From contig SVOR01000002.1 in assembly GCA_015066295.1 (NCBI GenBank), positions 34,547-98,546 on the forward strand: a DNA stretch of 64,000 nt, given 5' to 3'. Origin of the DNA: Oscillospiraceae bacterium (lineage in GTDB: Bacteria; Bacillota; Clostridia; Oscillospirales; Acutalibacteraceae). Below the pieces are notes generated by a model. That model had not been told where the DNA came from. It searched no databases and saw nothing but the letters and a program-made list of their open reading frames with translations. Shown here piece by piece: positions 50,931 to 59,202 of this stretch. How positions within the stretch are numbered: position 1 is the first letter of the stretch; every line of letters begins with the position of its first letter. A program made the translations under genes and the position numbers.

Positions 50931-51612
50931 TCGTATCGTCACCTCCCGTTTTGATATTGTCCATCTCGCTCTCGATGGTATGAATTTTGCGATACCAAGA
51001 AGCCATCTGCTTGTCGCAGTCCTCAATGGCAAGACGATGTACTTCCGCAATTTGCGAATTACCTTCGTCCCGCAGGTCGTGTTCCTGCTTCATCAGGATG
51101 TTGTGTCGCTTTTTGGTAGCAACCAAATTCCTGATTTCCTTACGACATGCATTGACCTTTGCCTGCAACTCCTTGAAGGCTGCCTTTTCCTCTTTGGAGG
51201 ATTTGGTCGGATTGATACACTTGGTAATCCAAGCATCACGGGCATCTTCCAGTGCCTCGCAAACAGGAGCAATACAGTAACGGCATTCTTCCGTATCTGT
51301 GTACCTGTCTGGAATAACTCTCTCGTCAAGAATGTTTGCTTCAATCAGTGGCTTTATAAGAGCGAAAACCTCATCATCCGAAAGGTCGTGTAAGTGTAAG
51401 GTTTCACGAATATCATCAATCAACTCATTGCGAGAAAGAGTGAAATTGTCATCGCTACGGCCTGCCATCTTGTCCTGTATAACAATGTATACGGCTAAAA
51501 CATTCGGGCCAGTAGTGCGAATGAGTTTTTGCAAGCCAGAATGTGTATTCACAAAACCAAATGGCAGTTGAGTGAATTCTGGTTTATATCTTCTTGCTAA
51601 ATTATCAGTCAT
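50923..51612 (-). CDS. hypothetical protein; N-terminal half resembles winged-helix replication/regulatory proteins, C-terminal half coiled coil
   Basis: MTDNLARRYKPEFTQLPFGFVNTHSGLQKLIRTTGPNVLAVYIVIQDKMAG...NFTLSRNELIDDI. Confidence 0.65.
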   Translation of the reverse strand: MTDNLARRYKPEFTQLPFGFVNTHSGLQKLIRTTGPNVLAVYIVIQDKMAGRSDDNFTLSRNELIDDIRETLHLHDLSDDEVFALIKPLIEANILDERVIPDRYTDTEECRYCIAPVCEALEDARDAWITKCINPTKSSKEEKAAFKELQAKVNACRKEIRNLVATKKRHNILMKQEHDLRDEGNSQIAEVHRLAIEDCDKQMASWYRKIHTIESEMDNIKTGGDDTNE

Positions 51613-51705
51613 AGCAATTACCTTTCCTTTCTTTAAAATAATAAAGGTCGGTCGTCGTATCACTTTTTGGCATTTCTTAAAGTGTCAACGATACCTACAT
51701 TTAGG

Positions 51706-51734
51706 AGTATAACACATCATTTTTAAAATGTCAA
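51706..51734 (-). promoter_or_regulatory. leftward sigma-A-type promoter
   Basis: Minus strand TTGACA - 17 nt - TATACT. Confidence 0.75.
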
Positions 51735-51753
51735 TACTTTTTTGTGGGTTTCC

Positions 51754-51782
51754 TTGACATTTTATAATTTTTGTGTTATACT
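51754..51782 (+). promoter_or_regulatory. rightward sigma-A-type promoter, mirror image of leftward promoter
   Basis: TTGACA - 17 nt - TATACT; AAAATGTCAA/TTGACATTTT inverted repeat joins the two -35 regions. Confidence 0.75.
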
Positions 51783-51813
51783 TCATTCGTAGACAAACGA
51801 TGGAGGTGGAACT

Positions 51814-52719
51814 ATGAAGTATGTTTATGCTTGTATTTCCTTTAAAAATAAGAACGAAATAAAGGACATTACCAAAACCCGCAAGTATAAAAAGGCAGAA
51901 GAAATTGCGAAAGTTCTTAATGCAGACAAAATCGTAACCGATGTTTGTGCTGGTCGCAATCGTAAAAAGGATAATTTGGAAAAATTACTTTCCGAAAGGG
52001 AGAACATCATTATTGTTCCTGATGTCACTTGTTTAGGAAAAAATGATGAAATTGCAACCATATACAACAGAATAAGAGAATCAAAGAATGAGTTGCTCGT
52101 CTGCTACTTTGACGAAGCAGGTGTTCTGAAAGCAGAAGAAATTTCTACTGTAACACTTAACTTTGAGAGAATTTCTCAAACTGATGGTGCTGCAATGCTC
52201 GAACTTAACAACTTCCTTTCTCCCAACCAATACAAGAGTGTAGGTGCAAGAACCTACGACCCCCGTGTTATAGATATGTATTGGGAATTGGAGCAAGGAC
52301 TTCGCACCCAGAAGGACATTCTTGATGAATTGCAAATGAGCAAAAACACATTTGCTCGTCGTGTAAGCGAATATATCAGTACTGACGCTTGGGTTAAGAA
52401 ATACAATGAACTTATATACAGTACAGATATTGAGAAGACACCTGTGAAGTTCGGTGGTATCTCCGATGAGGCAAAGGAATTCTACGAAGTGCTCAAAGCA
52501 AACCCTGTTGATAGAGCACAAATGTCCGAAATCGGTTATGCAACCGTTGCAGACTGGCACGGATTTGTAAACTCTGCTTACGAGGCAGTAATCAATATGC
52601 CCGAAGGCGAAGAAAGAGATTGGTTGCTTACTCGCTACGAAGTGGAGACAATCCATCTTTATAGACAGGTTCTCAAATACGAGGGTTATTTGAAGCAACT
52701 CCAATACCGAAAGAAATAA
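51814..52719 (+). CDS. resolvase-fold protein with degenerate catalytic motifs + C-terminal HTH-like region
   Basis: YACISFKNKNEIKDITKTRKYKKAEEIAKVLNADKIVTDVCAGRNRKKDNLEKLLSERENIIIVPDVTCLGKN aligns by eye to resolvase N-domains; lacks YxRVS Arg and DRLGR. Confidence 0.6.
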   Translation: MKYVYACISFKNKNEIKDITKTRKYKKAEEIAKVLNADKIVTDVCAGRNRKKDNLEKLLSERENIIIVPDVTCLGKNDEIATIYNRIRESKNELLVCYFDEAGVLKAEEISTVTLNFERISQTDGAAMLELNNFLSPNQYKSVGARTYDPRVIDMYWELEQGLRTQKDILDELQMSKNTFARRVSEYISTDAWVKKYNELIYSTDIEKTPVKFGGISDEAKEFYEVLKANPVDRAQMSEIGYATVADWHGFVNSAYEAVINMPEGEERDWLLTRYEVETIHLYRQVLKYEGYLKQLQYRKK

Positions 52720-52733
52720 TTTTTTGAAAATAA

Positions 52734-52801
52734 AATGGTCACGTCTTAACATGTCCTTGTAAAGCATTTTACAGAGAAAGGAGAAGTTAAACGTGACCAT
52801 T
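52734..52801. promoter_or_regulatory. long inverted repeat over the leader and start codon of the 52793 gene
   Basis: AATGGTCACGT(C)TTAAC ... GTTAAACGTGACCATT; 11-bp perfect arms extended by 5 bp with one bulge; inner TGTAAA-gca-TTTTACA. Confidence 0.8.
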
Positions 52802-53080
52802 ATTACTGTGGAGTATTTGAAACAGAAGTTTTCTGAGGGTTGCACAATAAAGCAAATCGCCCTTGAAAATTTTATGAGCCCATCAACGGTATCTCACACA
52901 ATCAAACGGTATGAAAAAGACGGTTTACTAAAACGACTTGACCGTGCTGGGGTTCCGATAGAATATCTTGAAGGGCTTCGGGACAAGAGGTATTCCTACT
53001 ACCGTATAGAACAATTGACTGGCAAGTCATACAGGTACTTAAAACGGTATGTGGACCTAATAACTGAAAAGGAGCATTGA
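52793..53080 (+). CDS. HTH domain protein (transcriptional regulator-like)
   Basis: YLKQKFSEGCTIKQIALENFMSPSTVSHTIKRYEKDGLLKRLDRAG; GTG start. Confidence 0.7.
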   Translation: MTIITVEYLKQKFSEGCTIKQIALENFMSPSTVSHTIKRYEKDGLLKRLDRAGVPIEYLEGLRDKRYSYYRIEQLTGKSYRYLKRYVDLITEKEH

Positions 53081-53107
53081 CTGTAACAGGTCAATGCTTC
53101 TTTTTTT
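53073..53107 (+). terminator. terminator after HTH gene
   Basis: AGCATTGAC-tgtaacag-GTCAATGCT + TCTTTTTTT. Confidence 0.8.
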
Positions 53108-53136
53108 CGGTTTTGCCGTTAGATTTCCTATGCTTA

Positions 53137-53224
53137 TGTGTCTATATAATATATGGTCATAAACCTGTGTCTAAATAACCATATTTTGACACACATTTAG
53201 GACGATATTTATAACCATATTTTG
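53137..53224. repeat. Cluster of short direct/inverted repeats (operator-like)
   Basis: TGTGTCTATATAA (53137) / TGTGTCTAAATAA (53166); ATAACCATATTTTG at 53175-53188 and 53211-53224; ATATGGT (53151) inverted relative to ACCATAT. Confidence 0.7.
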
Positions 53225-53250
53225 TATGCGAAAAAGGAGGAAGAAAAACA

Positions 53251-53496
53251 ATGACAATTGAAGAATTTGACAAGCAGGCACTACTATTAGAAACGGATGA
53301 TGAGTTGATAGAATTCATCAATGCACACCCTGATGAGGCAGAAGCATGGGCGGCCGCCGAGTGCGAAAAGGCAAAAGATATGCCACTCCCAGACCCAATT
53401 GTGTTTAAGAAAATGTGGCGAAATATCAGACGGCAGATAATTAAATATCACTGCAAAAAATACTTAAAGTTGGTAATTAAAAAAATACAATTTTGA
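53251..53496 (+). CDS. small hypothetical protein
   Basis: 81-aa ORF with AAAAAGGAGGAAG RBS. Confidence 0.6.
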   Translation: MTIEEFDKQALLLETDDELIEFINAHPDEAEAWAAAECEKAKDMPLPDPIVFKKMWRNIRRQIIKYHCKKYLKLVIKKIQF

Positions 53497-53728
53497 AAAT
53501 GGTCCTTTTTAAAATCCCCCTCCACCTTAAGATACTTTTTAAAGAATTATGGTAAAAAGGGTGGAAACGATATATTATCCACCCCAAAACAGGGTCTAAT
53601 CGTTCCTTAAAATTTTTAATAATTTTTAATCGTTTGCCAGCGGGATTAAAAAATATATTGTTTCGCAATTAACTTTCCAAGGTTTTAGAGGTAAAATTAA
53701 AGGAATAATTTAGAAAGTAGGTGCCCAT

Positions 53729-54241
53729 ATGAAACTAAACAATGACCTTTATGAGACCCTTATGGCAGAGTTTCGCTCTGCTCTGAAAGATGATGTCCGA
53801 CCATCCTCTCCTCACGACCCATTGAAAGAGTTATGCGGAACAGAATATACCGATAATGTCCTTACATCATACCTGCATTGCAACCGTGAAGATTATAGAA
53901 CCCAAGAGGCATTAATTCGGTTCGCTTTTTCGGGTGGTTTTTTGGCACAGATTTTAGATGTTTTTTCGGACAAAAAAGGGACAGAAAAAATGGAGTTTCT
54001 TTCCTCTGTTTTGTCGGGTTCTGTCTATGCGATGGAAGGACGGTTGGTTGGACTATTGTTAGGGTCTGACGCCGACGAGGTGAAAGACCACTATCGGAAA
54101 ACACTGAAAGTGATAACTGATTGCTGCCAATGTCTTACCTATCAAAATATCTTCAACTTACTTACGGCATCGGCAGAGGATTGTTGGACGGGTCTATATG
54201 CCGTGTTCTGTGTCGCTTGGGACATAGATAAATTCAAATAA
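53729..54241 (+). CDS. hypothetical protein
   Basis: 170-aa ORF, RBS gaaagtagg; followed by strong terminator hairpin. Confidence 0.6.
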   Translation: MKLNNDLYETLMAEFRSALKDDVRPSSPHDPLKELCGTEYTDNVLTSYLHCNREDYRTQEALIRFAFSGGFLAQILDVFSDKKGTEKMEFLSSVLSGSVYAMEGRLVGLLLGSDADEVKDHYRKTLKVITDCCQCLTYQNIFNLLTASAEDCWTGLYAVFCVAWDIDKFK

Positions 54242-54242
54242 A

Positions 54243-54284
54243 GAGAAAATGCCATCAGCACGTTTGTGCCGATGGCATTTTCTC
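54243..54284 (+). terminator. strong hairpin, terminator-like
   Basis: GAGAAAATGCCATC-a-GCAC-gttt-GTGC-c-GATGGCATTTTCTC. Confidence 0.75.
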
Positions 54285-54751
54285 ATCCCATTTATTTCAA
54301 AAAAACTTTAAACCAAGGTAAATTAACCTTGCCATAATTATGGTAATATTATTTGAAAAATATTGCAAGAAAAATGGCCTCCGATTAAGGAGACCATTTT
54401 CTGTGCCTAAAATTACATAGATAAGGAAGATAAAAGGCAGAACCGACATTTGCGACGGTTCTGCCCTATGTTTGCCCAATATAAACATATTAAGGAGACC
54501 GCAAATGGATTTAATCTTTAAAATTTAAGGAAGATACAGTCTTGCATAGGGGTATGCTCAACTGTGCTTATAATATAACGAATATAATTTTTTAAATCAA
54601 GAAATAAACTATAATATCTAAATTAAATCAGTTTTACTTCTTATTTGTACTTTTTATAACATTTTATAACAAAATATCAAACATTCGTTGACATTGGCAT
54701 TACAATTGTAGTATAATAAGATGTACAATTTTTATCAAAAGGAGAAGAATT

Positions 54752-54943
54752 ATGCCGAATGAAAAATTAGTTATTTCTTCAAAAAAGTATAGAGGTGATT
54801 CTACTGTGGTATCTATTCGTTTGCCTGATGAACTTGTAAAGAAACTTGATGCAATTGCAGAAGAAACGGGAAGAACAAGAAACGAAGTTATTCAAAAGTG
54901 TCTTGCTTTTGCCGTAGACAATCTGGAAATCAAGGAATACTAA
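54752..54943 (+). CDS. ribbon-helix-helix (CopG-like) protein
   Basis: TVVSIRLPDELVKKLDAIAEETGRTRNEVIQKCLAFAVDNLE. Confidence 0.85.
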   Translation: MPNEKLVISSKKYRGDSTVVSIRLPDELVKKLDAIAEETGRTRNEVIQKCLAFAVDNLEIKEY

Positions 54944-54975
54944 TTATTTGTAATTAATGGATGGAGGAATTCATA

Positions 54976-56154
54976 ATGAAAATAGCAGACATAATCAAAT
55001 ACGAAGGCGATAACAGCACTTTTATTTGGAAACACCCTTGTGAGGATTTTAATTACCTTACACAATTGATTGTTCACGAAAGCCAAGAGGCAATCTTCTT
55101 CATGAATGGTCAAGCACTCGACCTATTTGGTCCTGGTCGCCACACCCTCGAAACTCAAAACATTCCTCTTATCGGTAAAGTCCTAAACAAAGCGACTGGC
55201 GATAAGACCCCGTTTCACTGTGAGGTTTATTTTATAAACAAAACCGAACAAATGAACATCAAATGGGGCACTGATAGCAGGGTGCAATATGTAGAACCTA
55301 CTTATGGTTTCCCGATTTCTATTGGTGCTTCGGGCGAAATGTCTCTTCGAGCAGAAGATAGTCGCAAACTATTACTTAAATTAGTTGGCACTGAAAGTTA
55401 TCTTGGTCAACAACAATTGGTTACATATTTCCGTTCCTTCTTAATGACCCGTGTGAAGACTTATATCGCACAGGTTATGAAAGCGAATGCTATTAACATT
55501 TTTGAGATTGACGAAAATCTCACTACTTTCTCTGCTTCCATTAAAAATCTCCTTCTGGGTGACTTCGCAGAATACGGTGTATCTCTTGAACAATTCTTCG
55601 TTACTACTATTCTGAAACCCGATGGCGATAAGCAATATGAGAAGTTCAAGGAACTGCACTTCCGTCAATATGCAGACATTGCCGAAGCAAAACTTCGTCA
55701 ACAAACCGATTTGATTTATGCACAAACCGAAGCACAAAAGGTCGTTATTGACTCACAGGCGCAAGCAACCAAACGAGCACAGGAAGGTTATACCTACCAG
55801 CAAGAAAGAGGTTTTGATGTTGCTGAAAAAGTTGCCGAAAACGAAGCCGTTGGCGAGTTCACCAATATGGGTGTTGGTTTTGGCACAATGGCAGGTGTCG
55901 GTGGTGCCGTTGGTGGAATGGTCGGCGGTATGATGAACGATGTCATGGGCTCTGCGATGAACCCTGCTGCACCTACCAACAATGTTCCCACAACTGCTTT
56001 CTGCGAAAACTGTGGTGCAAAATTAGTCGCTGGTAGTGCCTTTTGCGACGAGTGTGGCACACCTGTTGCTACTCCAAAAGATGTTTGTTCCAATTGTGGT
56101 TTCAAATTCGAGCGACCTGGTAAGTTCTGCCCGAAATGTGGAACGAAGAGATAA
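54976..56154 (+). CDS. SPFH-domain protein with two C-terminal zinc ribbons (YdjP/'virion core protein'-like)
   Basis: ESQEAIFFMNGQALDLFGPGRHTLETQNIPLIGKVLNKATGDKTPFHCEVYFINKTEQMNIKWGT; FCENCGAKLVAGSAFCDECG and VCSNCGFKFERPGKFCPKCG. Confidence 0.9.
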   Translation: MKIADIIKYEGDNSTFIWKHPCEDFNYLTQLIVHESQEAIFFMNGQALDLFGPGRHTLETQNIPLIGKVLNKATGDKTPFHCEVYFINKTEQMNIKWGTDSRVQYVEPTYGFPISIGASGEMSLRAEDSRKLLLKLVGTESYLGQQQLVTYFRSFLMTRVKTYIAQVMKANAINIFEIDENLTTFSASIKNLLLGDFAEYGVSLEQFFVTTILKPDGDKQYEKFKELHFRQYADIAEAKLRQQTDLIYAQTEAQKVVIDSQAQATKRAQEGYTYQQERGFDVAEKVAENEAVGEFTNMGVGFGTMAGVGGAVGGMVGGMMNDVMGSAMNPAAPTNNVPTTAFCENCGAKLVAGSAFCDECGTPVATPKDVCSNCGFKFERPGKFCPKCGTKR

Positions 56155-56185
56155 TTAAAATATTTTACATAGAGAGGTAATTTGT

Positions 56186-57880
56186 ATGTCTGTATTTAAG
56201 TGTAAAATGTGTGGTGGAAATCTTGAAGTCGTTGCAGGTTCAAGTGTTGTAACTTGTGAATATTGTGGTACTAATCAAACGATTTCTAAAACAAGGGATG
56301 AGGTTATTCAAAATCTTTTCAATCGTGCCAACGATTTGCGAATTAAATGTGAATTCGATAGAGCCGAACAAACTTATGAGAAGATTTTGGAACAAGACAA
56401 CAGTGAAGCAGAGGCTCACTGGGGTATTGTATTATGCCAATACGGAATTGAGTATGTTGAAGACCCTGCTACTAAAAAGAGAATTCCTACTTGTCATCGC
56501 ACTTCTTATGAATCTATTATTACTAATGCCGACTTTATTGCAGCAATCAATAATGCTGATGATGAGCAAAAAGAAGTATACAATAGAGAGGCAAAAGAAA
56601 TTGACACCATTCAGAAGGATATTTTAAGCATTGTCAAAAACGAAGAACCTTTTGATGTCTTTATTTGCTACAAGGAAACTGACGACAGTGGCAAGAGAAC
56701 AATTGATAGTACGATAGCCAATGACATTTATTATCAATTGGTTCAAGAAGGTTTCAAGGTTTTCTATGCTCCAATAACATTAGAAGACAAACTTGGCCGA
56801 GAATATGAACCGTATATTTTCGCAGCACTGAACAGTGCAAAGGTTATGTTGGTTGTCGGCACCAAGTCAGAATATTTCAATGCTGTTTGGGTTAAAAATG
56901 AATGGTCAAGATACCTTAAAATCTTAAAGGCAGACAGAACAAAATTACTTATTCCCTGTTACAAGGATATGGATGCATACGATTTGCCTGATGAGTTTGC
57001 CCATCTCCAAAGTCAGGATATGAGCAAAATTGGCTTTATACAGGACCTAATTCGTGGCATTAACAAGGTTATCACAAAAGAAGTTCCTGTAAGCAAAAAA
57101 GAAGAAGTTCCACCAGTAGAAACTAAACAAGAACCCGAAAGACCTCGCTTGATGGTTATTGAAGATGTATTTACAATTACTGGTCGTGGTACCGTTATTA
57201 CTGGTTGCATTGAAAACGGTACGATAAATGTTAATGAAACTGTTGTTATCAATAATATTCCTTTTGTAGTAACAGGTATAGAACAATTCCGTAAAATTGT
57301 CAATTCTGCTTCTGCTGGAATGAGTGTGGGCATTTTACTTCGAGGTGCAACAAAAGATAATTGTCGTGCAGGTGATGTTGTATACAAGGAGGGTGGCAAT
57401 TCCTCTTCCTTTACTGCTCCTCCCCCTGCAACTACTCCCGATGATATTGCAAGAGAATTGTTAAATGCAGGATATCACGATAAAAAAATTGAAGCCATTA
57501 AAATTCTTCGTGAAAGAACTGGCTTAGGTCTTGCCGATGCGAAGAATGTCATTGACAGAGTATTTGCCGCTGCGGGTTATGGTACATACAATCCTAATCA
57601 AAAAAGCGGTGGTTGTTATGTGGCGACTTGTGTTTATGGTTCGTATGATTGCCCACAGGTTTGGACACTTCGCCGTTTTAGAGATAATACCCTCGCCTCC
57701 ACTTGGTATGGCAGAGCATTCATTCGTACATATTATGCAATTAGTCCTACCATTGTTAAATGGTTTGGCAATACCCAATGGTTCAAAAAACTTTGGAAGA
57801 ATAAATTAGATAAGATGGTTTCCGAACTCCGTTCCAATGGTGTTGAAGATACTCCTTATCAAGATACGGATTGGAGATAA
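56186..57880 (+). CDS. multidomain zinc ribbon - TPR-like - TIR - EF-Tu domain 2-like - L7/L12 CTD-like - CFI-box protein
   Basis: FKCKMCGGNLEV...CEYCG; TIR EPFDVFICYKETDDSGKRTIDS...LGREYEPYIFAALNSAKVMLVVGT; EDVFTITGRGTVITGCIENGTINVNETVVI; KIEAIKILRERTGLGLADAKNVID; GGCYVATCVYGSYDCPQVWTLRRFRDNTLASTWYGRAFI. Confidence 0.9.
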   Translation: MSVFKCKMCGGNLEVVAGSSVVTCEYCGTNQTISKTRDEVIQNLFNRANDLRIKCEFDRAEQTYEKILEQDNSEAEAHWGIVLCQYGIEYVEDPATKKRIPTCHRTSYESIITNADFIAAINNADDEQKEVYNREAKEIDTIQKDILSIVKNEEPFDVFICYKETDDSGKRTIDSTIANDIYYQLVQEGFKVFYAPITLEDKLGREYEPYIFAALNSAKVMLVVGTKSEYFNAVWVKNEWSRYLKILKADRTKLLIPCYKDMDAYDLPDEFAHLQSQDMSKIGFIQDLIRGINKVITKEVPVSKKEEVPPVETKQEPERPRLMVIEDVFTITGRGTVITGCIENGTINVNETVVINNIPFVVTGIEQFRKIVNSASAGMSVGILLRGATKDNCRAGDVVYKEGGNSSSFTAPPPATTPDDIARELLNAGYHDKKIEAIKILRERTGLGLADAKNVIDRVFAAAGYGTYNPNQKSGGCYVATCVYGSYDCPQVWTLRRFRDNTLASTWYGRAFIRTYYAISPTIVKWFGNTQWFKKLWKNKLDKMVSELRSNGVEDTPYQDTDWR

Positions 57881-57884
57881 TGAG

Positions 57885-58586
57885 ATGAAAAAGACATTTA
57901 GTTTTTATGCTATAATCTGGGCACTATTTCTTGCCTTATTTAATGTAATTGTATTTGTAACCCCGAATGAATTAGGTGGAATGTCAAAGTTCGGTGGAGC
58001 ATTTTGGGTTGGTTATGTCTTTATAACAATTGCTTTTATTGGACAGTTGGTATGTGCATATTTTGCTTTTAAACCTAGCGAAAATCAAAAACTGTTTTAC
58101 AACATTCCTCTTATCAGCATTAGTTATGTCGGTTTGATTATTATGCTTATTGCTGGTACTGCTTGTATGGCAATACCCAATCTCCCTAATTGGATAGGTA
58201 TTATTGTTTGCTTGTTAGTTCTTGCTTTTACTGCTGTTGCTGTGCTCAAAGCAACTTTGGCAATCTCTATTGTGACCGATATTGACCAGAAAGTTAAAAC
58301 CAAAACTTATTTTGTTAAAGCACTCACAGTAGATGCCGAACACCTGATGAACACTGCAAAGAATGCAGAACTGAAAGCACTTGCAAAGAAAGTTTATGAA
58401 GCAGTTCGTTACTCTGACCCGATGTCTAATGCGGTTCTTGTTGAAGTCGAAGAGAAAATTCAGAACGGTTTTTCCGATTTTGAAAATGCGGTTAATGGAG
58501 AGGACTATGAACTTGCTACCTCTACATCCAATGAACTTTTATCTCTTATTGATATCAGAAACAAGAAGTGTAAATTACTAAAATAA
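57885..58586 (+). CDS. hypothetical membrane protein with cytosolic helical C-terminal domain
   Basis: Four predicted hydrophobic segments then helical tail; tight operon spacing. Confidence 0.75.
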   Translation: MKKTFSFYAIIWALFLALFNVIVFVTPNELGGMSKFGGAFWVGYVFITIAFIGQLVCAYFAFKPSENQKLFYNIPLISISYVGLIIMLIAGTACMAIPNLPNWIGIIVCLLVLAFTAVAVLKATLAISIVTDIDQKVKTKTYFVKALTVDAEHLMNTAKNAELKALAKKVYEAVRYSDPMSNAVLVEVEEKIQNGFSDFENAVNGEDYELATSTSNELLSLIDIRNKKCKLLK

Positions 58587-58611
58587 TTGGTTTGCGGGGA
58601 GAACTTAACAA

Positions 58612-59190
58612 ATGAAAGTTAAAAAATTAACCTGTCAAACTTGTGGAGCGAACCTTGAGGTAAAGGACAACATTGCTTTTTGCTCTTATTGCGGTGCTCA
58701 ATTAGTGCTTGATGATGAGAATAGAACAACTACTCACAATTACAATTACAACTATACTCACACCAAGAGAGATGAAGCCCGTATTCGTGAGAATGAGCGA
58801 AAAGAAAAGGTTCGCTTAACAGAACTTGAATATGAGGAACGAAAAGAAAAACGAGATAATAAGATTGGTCTAATATGTGGTTTGGGAATACCGTTATTCA
58901 TCATCCTTGCAATTTTGTTAGGGTTCGGAATAAATAAGTGGAGTTCCCAAGCACAGGGCAAAATATGTGCTGGTTACTATAAAGACTACATAGGCGAAAG
59001 TTACGAGGCCGTTGTTGAGCAATTCGAAGAAATGGGCTTTGAAAACATTGTTACTGTTGACTTGGAAGATTCGGGAATTGCTTTTTGGAACGACGGTAAA
59101 GTGAAAAGTGTGACTATTGATGGCAATGACAGTTTTGAAAGTATCAACTATTTTTACCCAGACGACAAGGTAATAATAAAATATCATTAA
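58612..59190 (+). CDS. zinc ribbon - coiled coil - single TM - C-terminal globular protein
   Basis: LTCQTCGANLEVKDNIAFCSYCG; TM IGLICGLGIPLFIILAILLGFGI; GESYEAVVEQFEEMGFENIV. Confidence 0.8.
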   Translation: MKVKKLTCQTCGANLEVKDNIAFCSYCGAQLVLDDENRTTTHNYNYNYTHTKRDEARIRENERKEKVRLTELEYEERKEKRDNKIGLICGLGIPLFIILAILLGFGINKWSSQAQGKICAGYYKDYIGESYEAVVEQFEEMGFENIVTVDLEDSGIAFWNDGKVKSVTIDGNDSFESINYFYPDDKVIIKYH

Positions 59191-59202
59191 GGAGAATGAA
59201 GC

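Noticed and set aside
50980-51571. Plus-strand ORFs (137, 97 and 90 aa)
   Set aside because: Antisense to the leftward 50923-51612 gene, which has a promoter and RBS.
52081-52845. 254-aa minus-strand ORF
   Set aside because: Antisense to the resolvase-fold gene and overlaps the HTH gene start; Cys/Phe-rich shadow composition.
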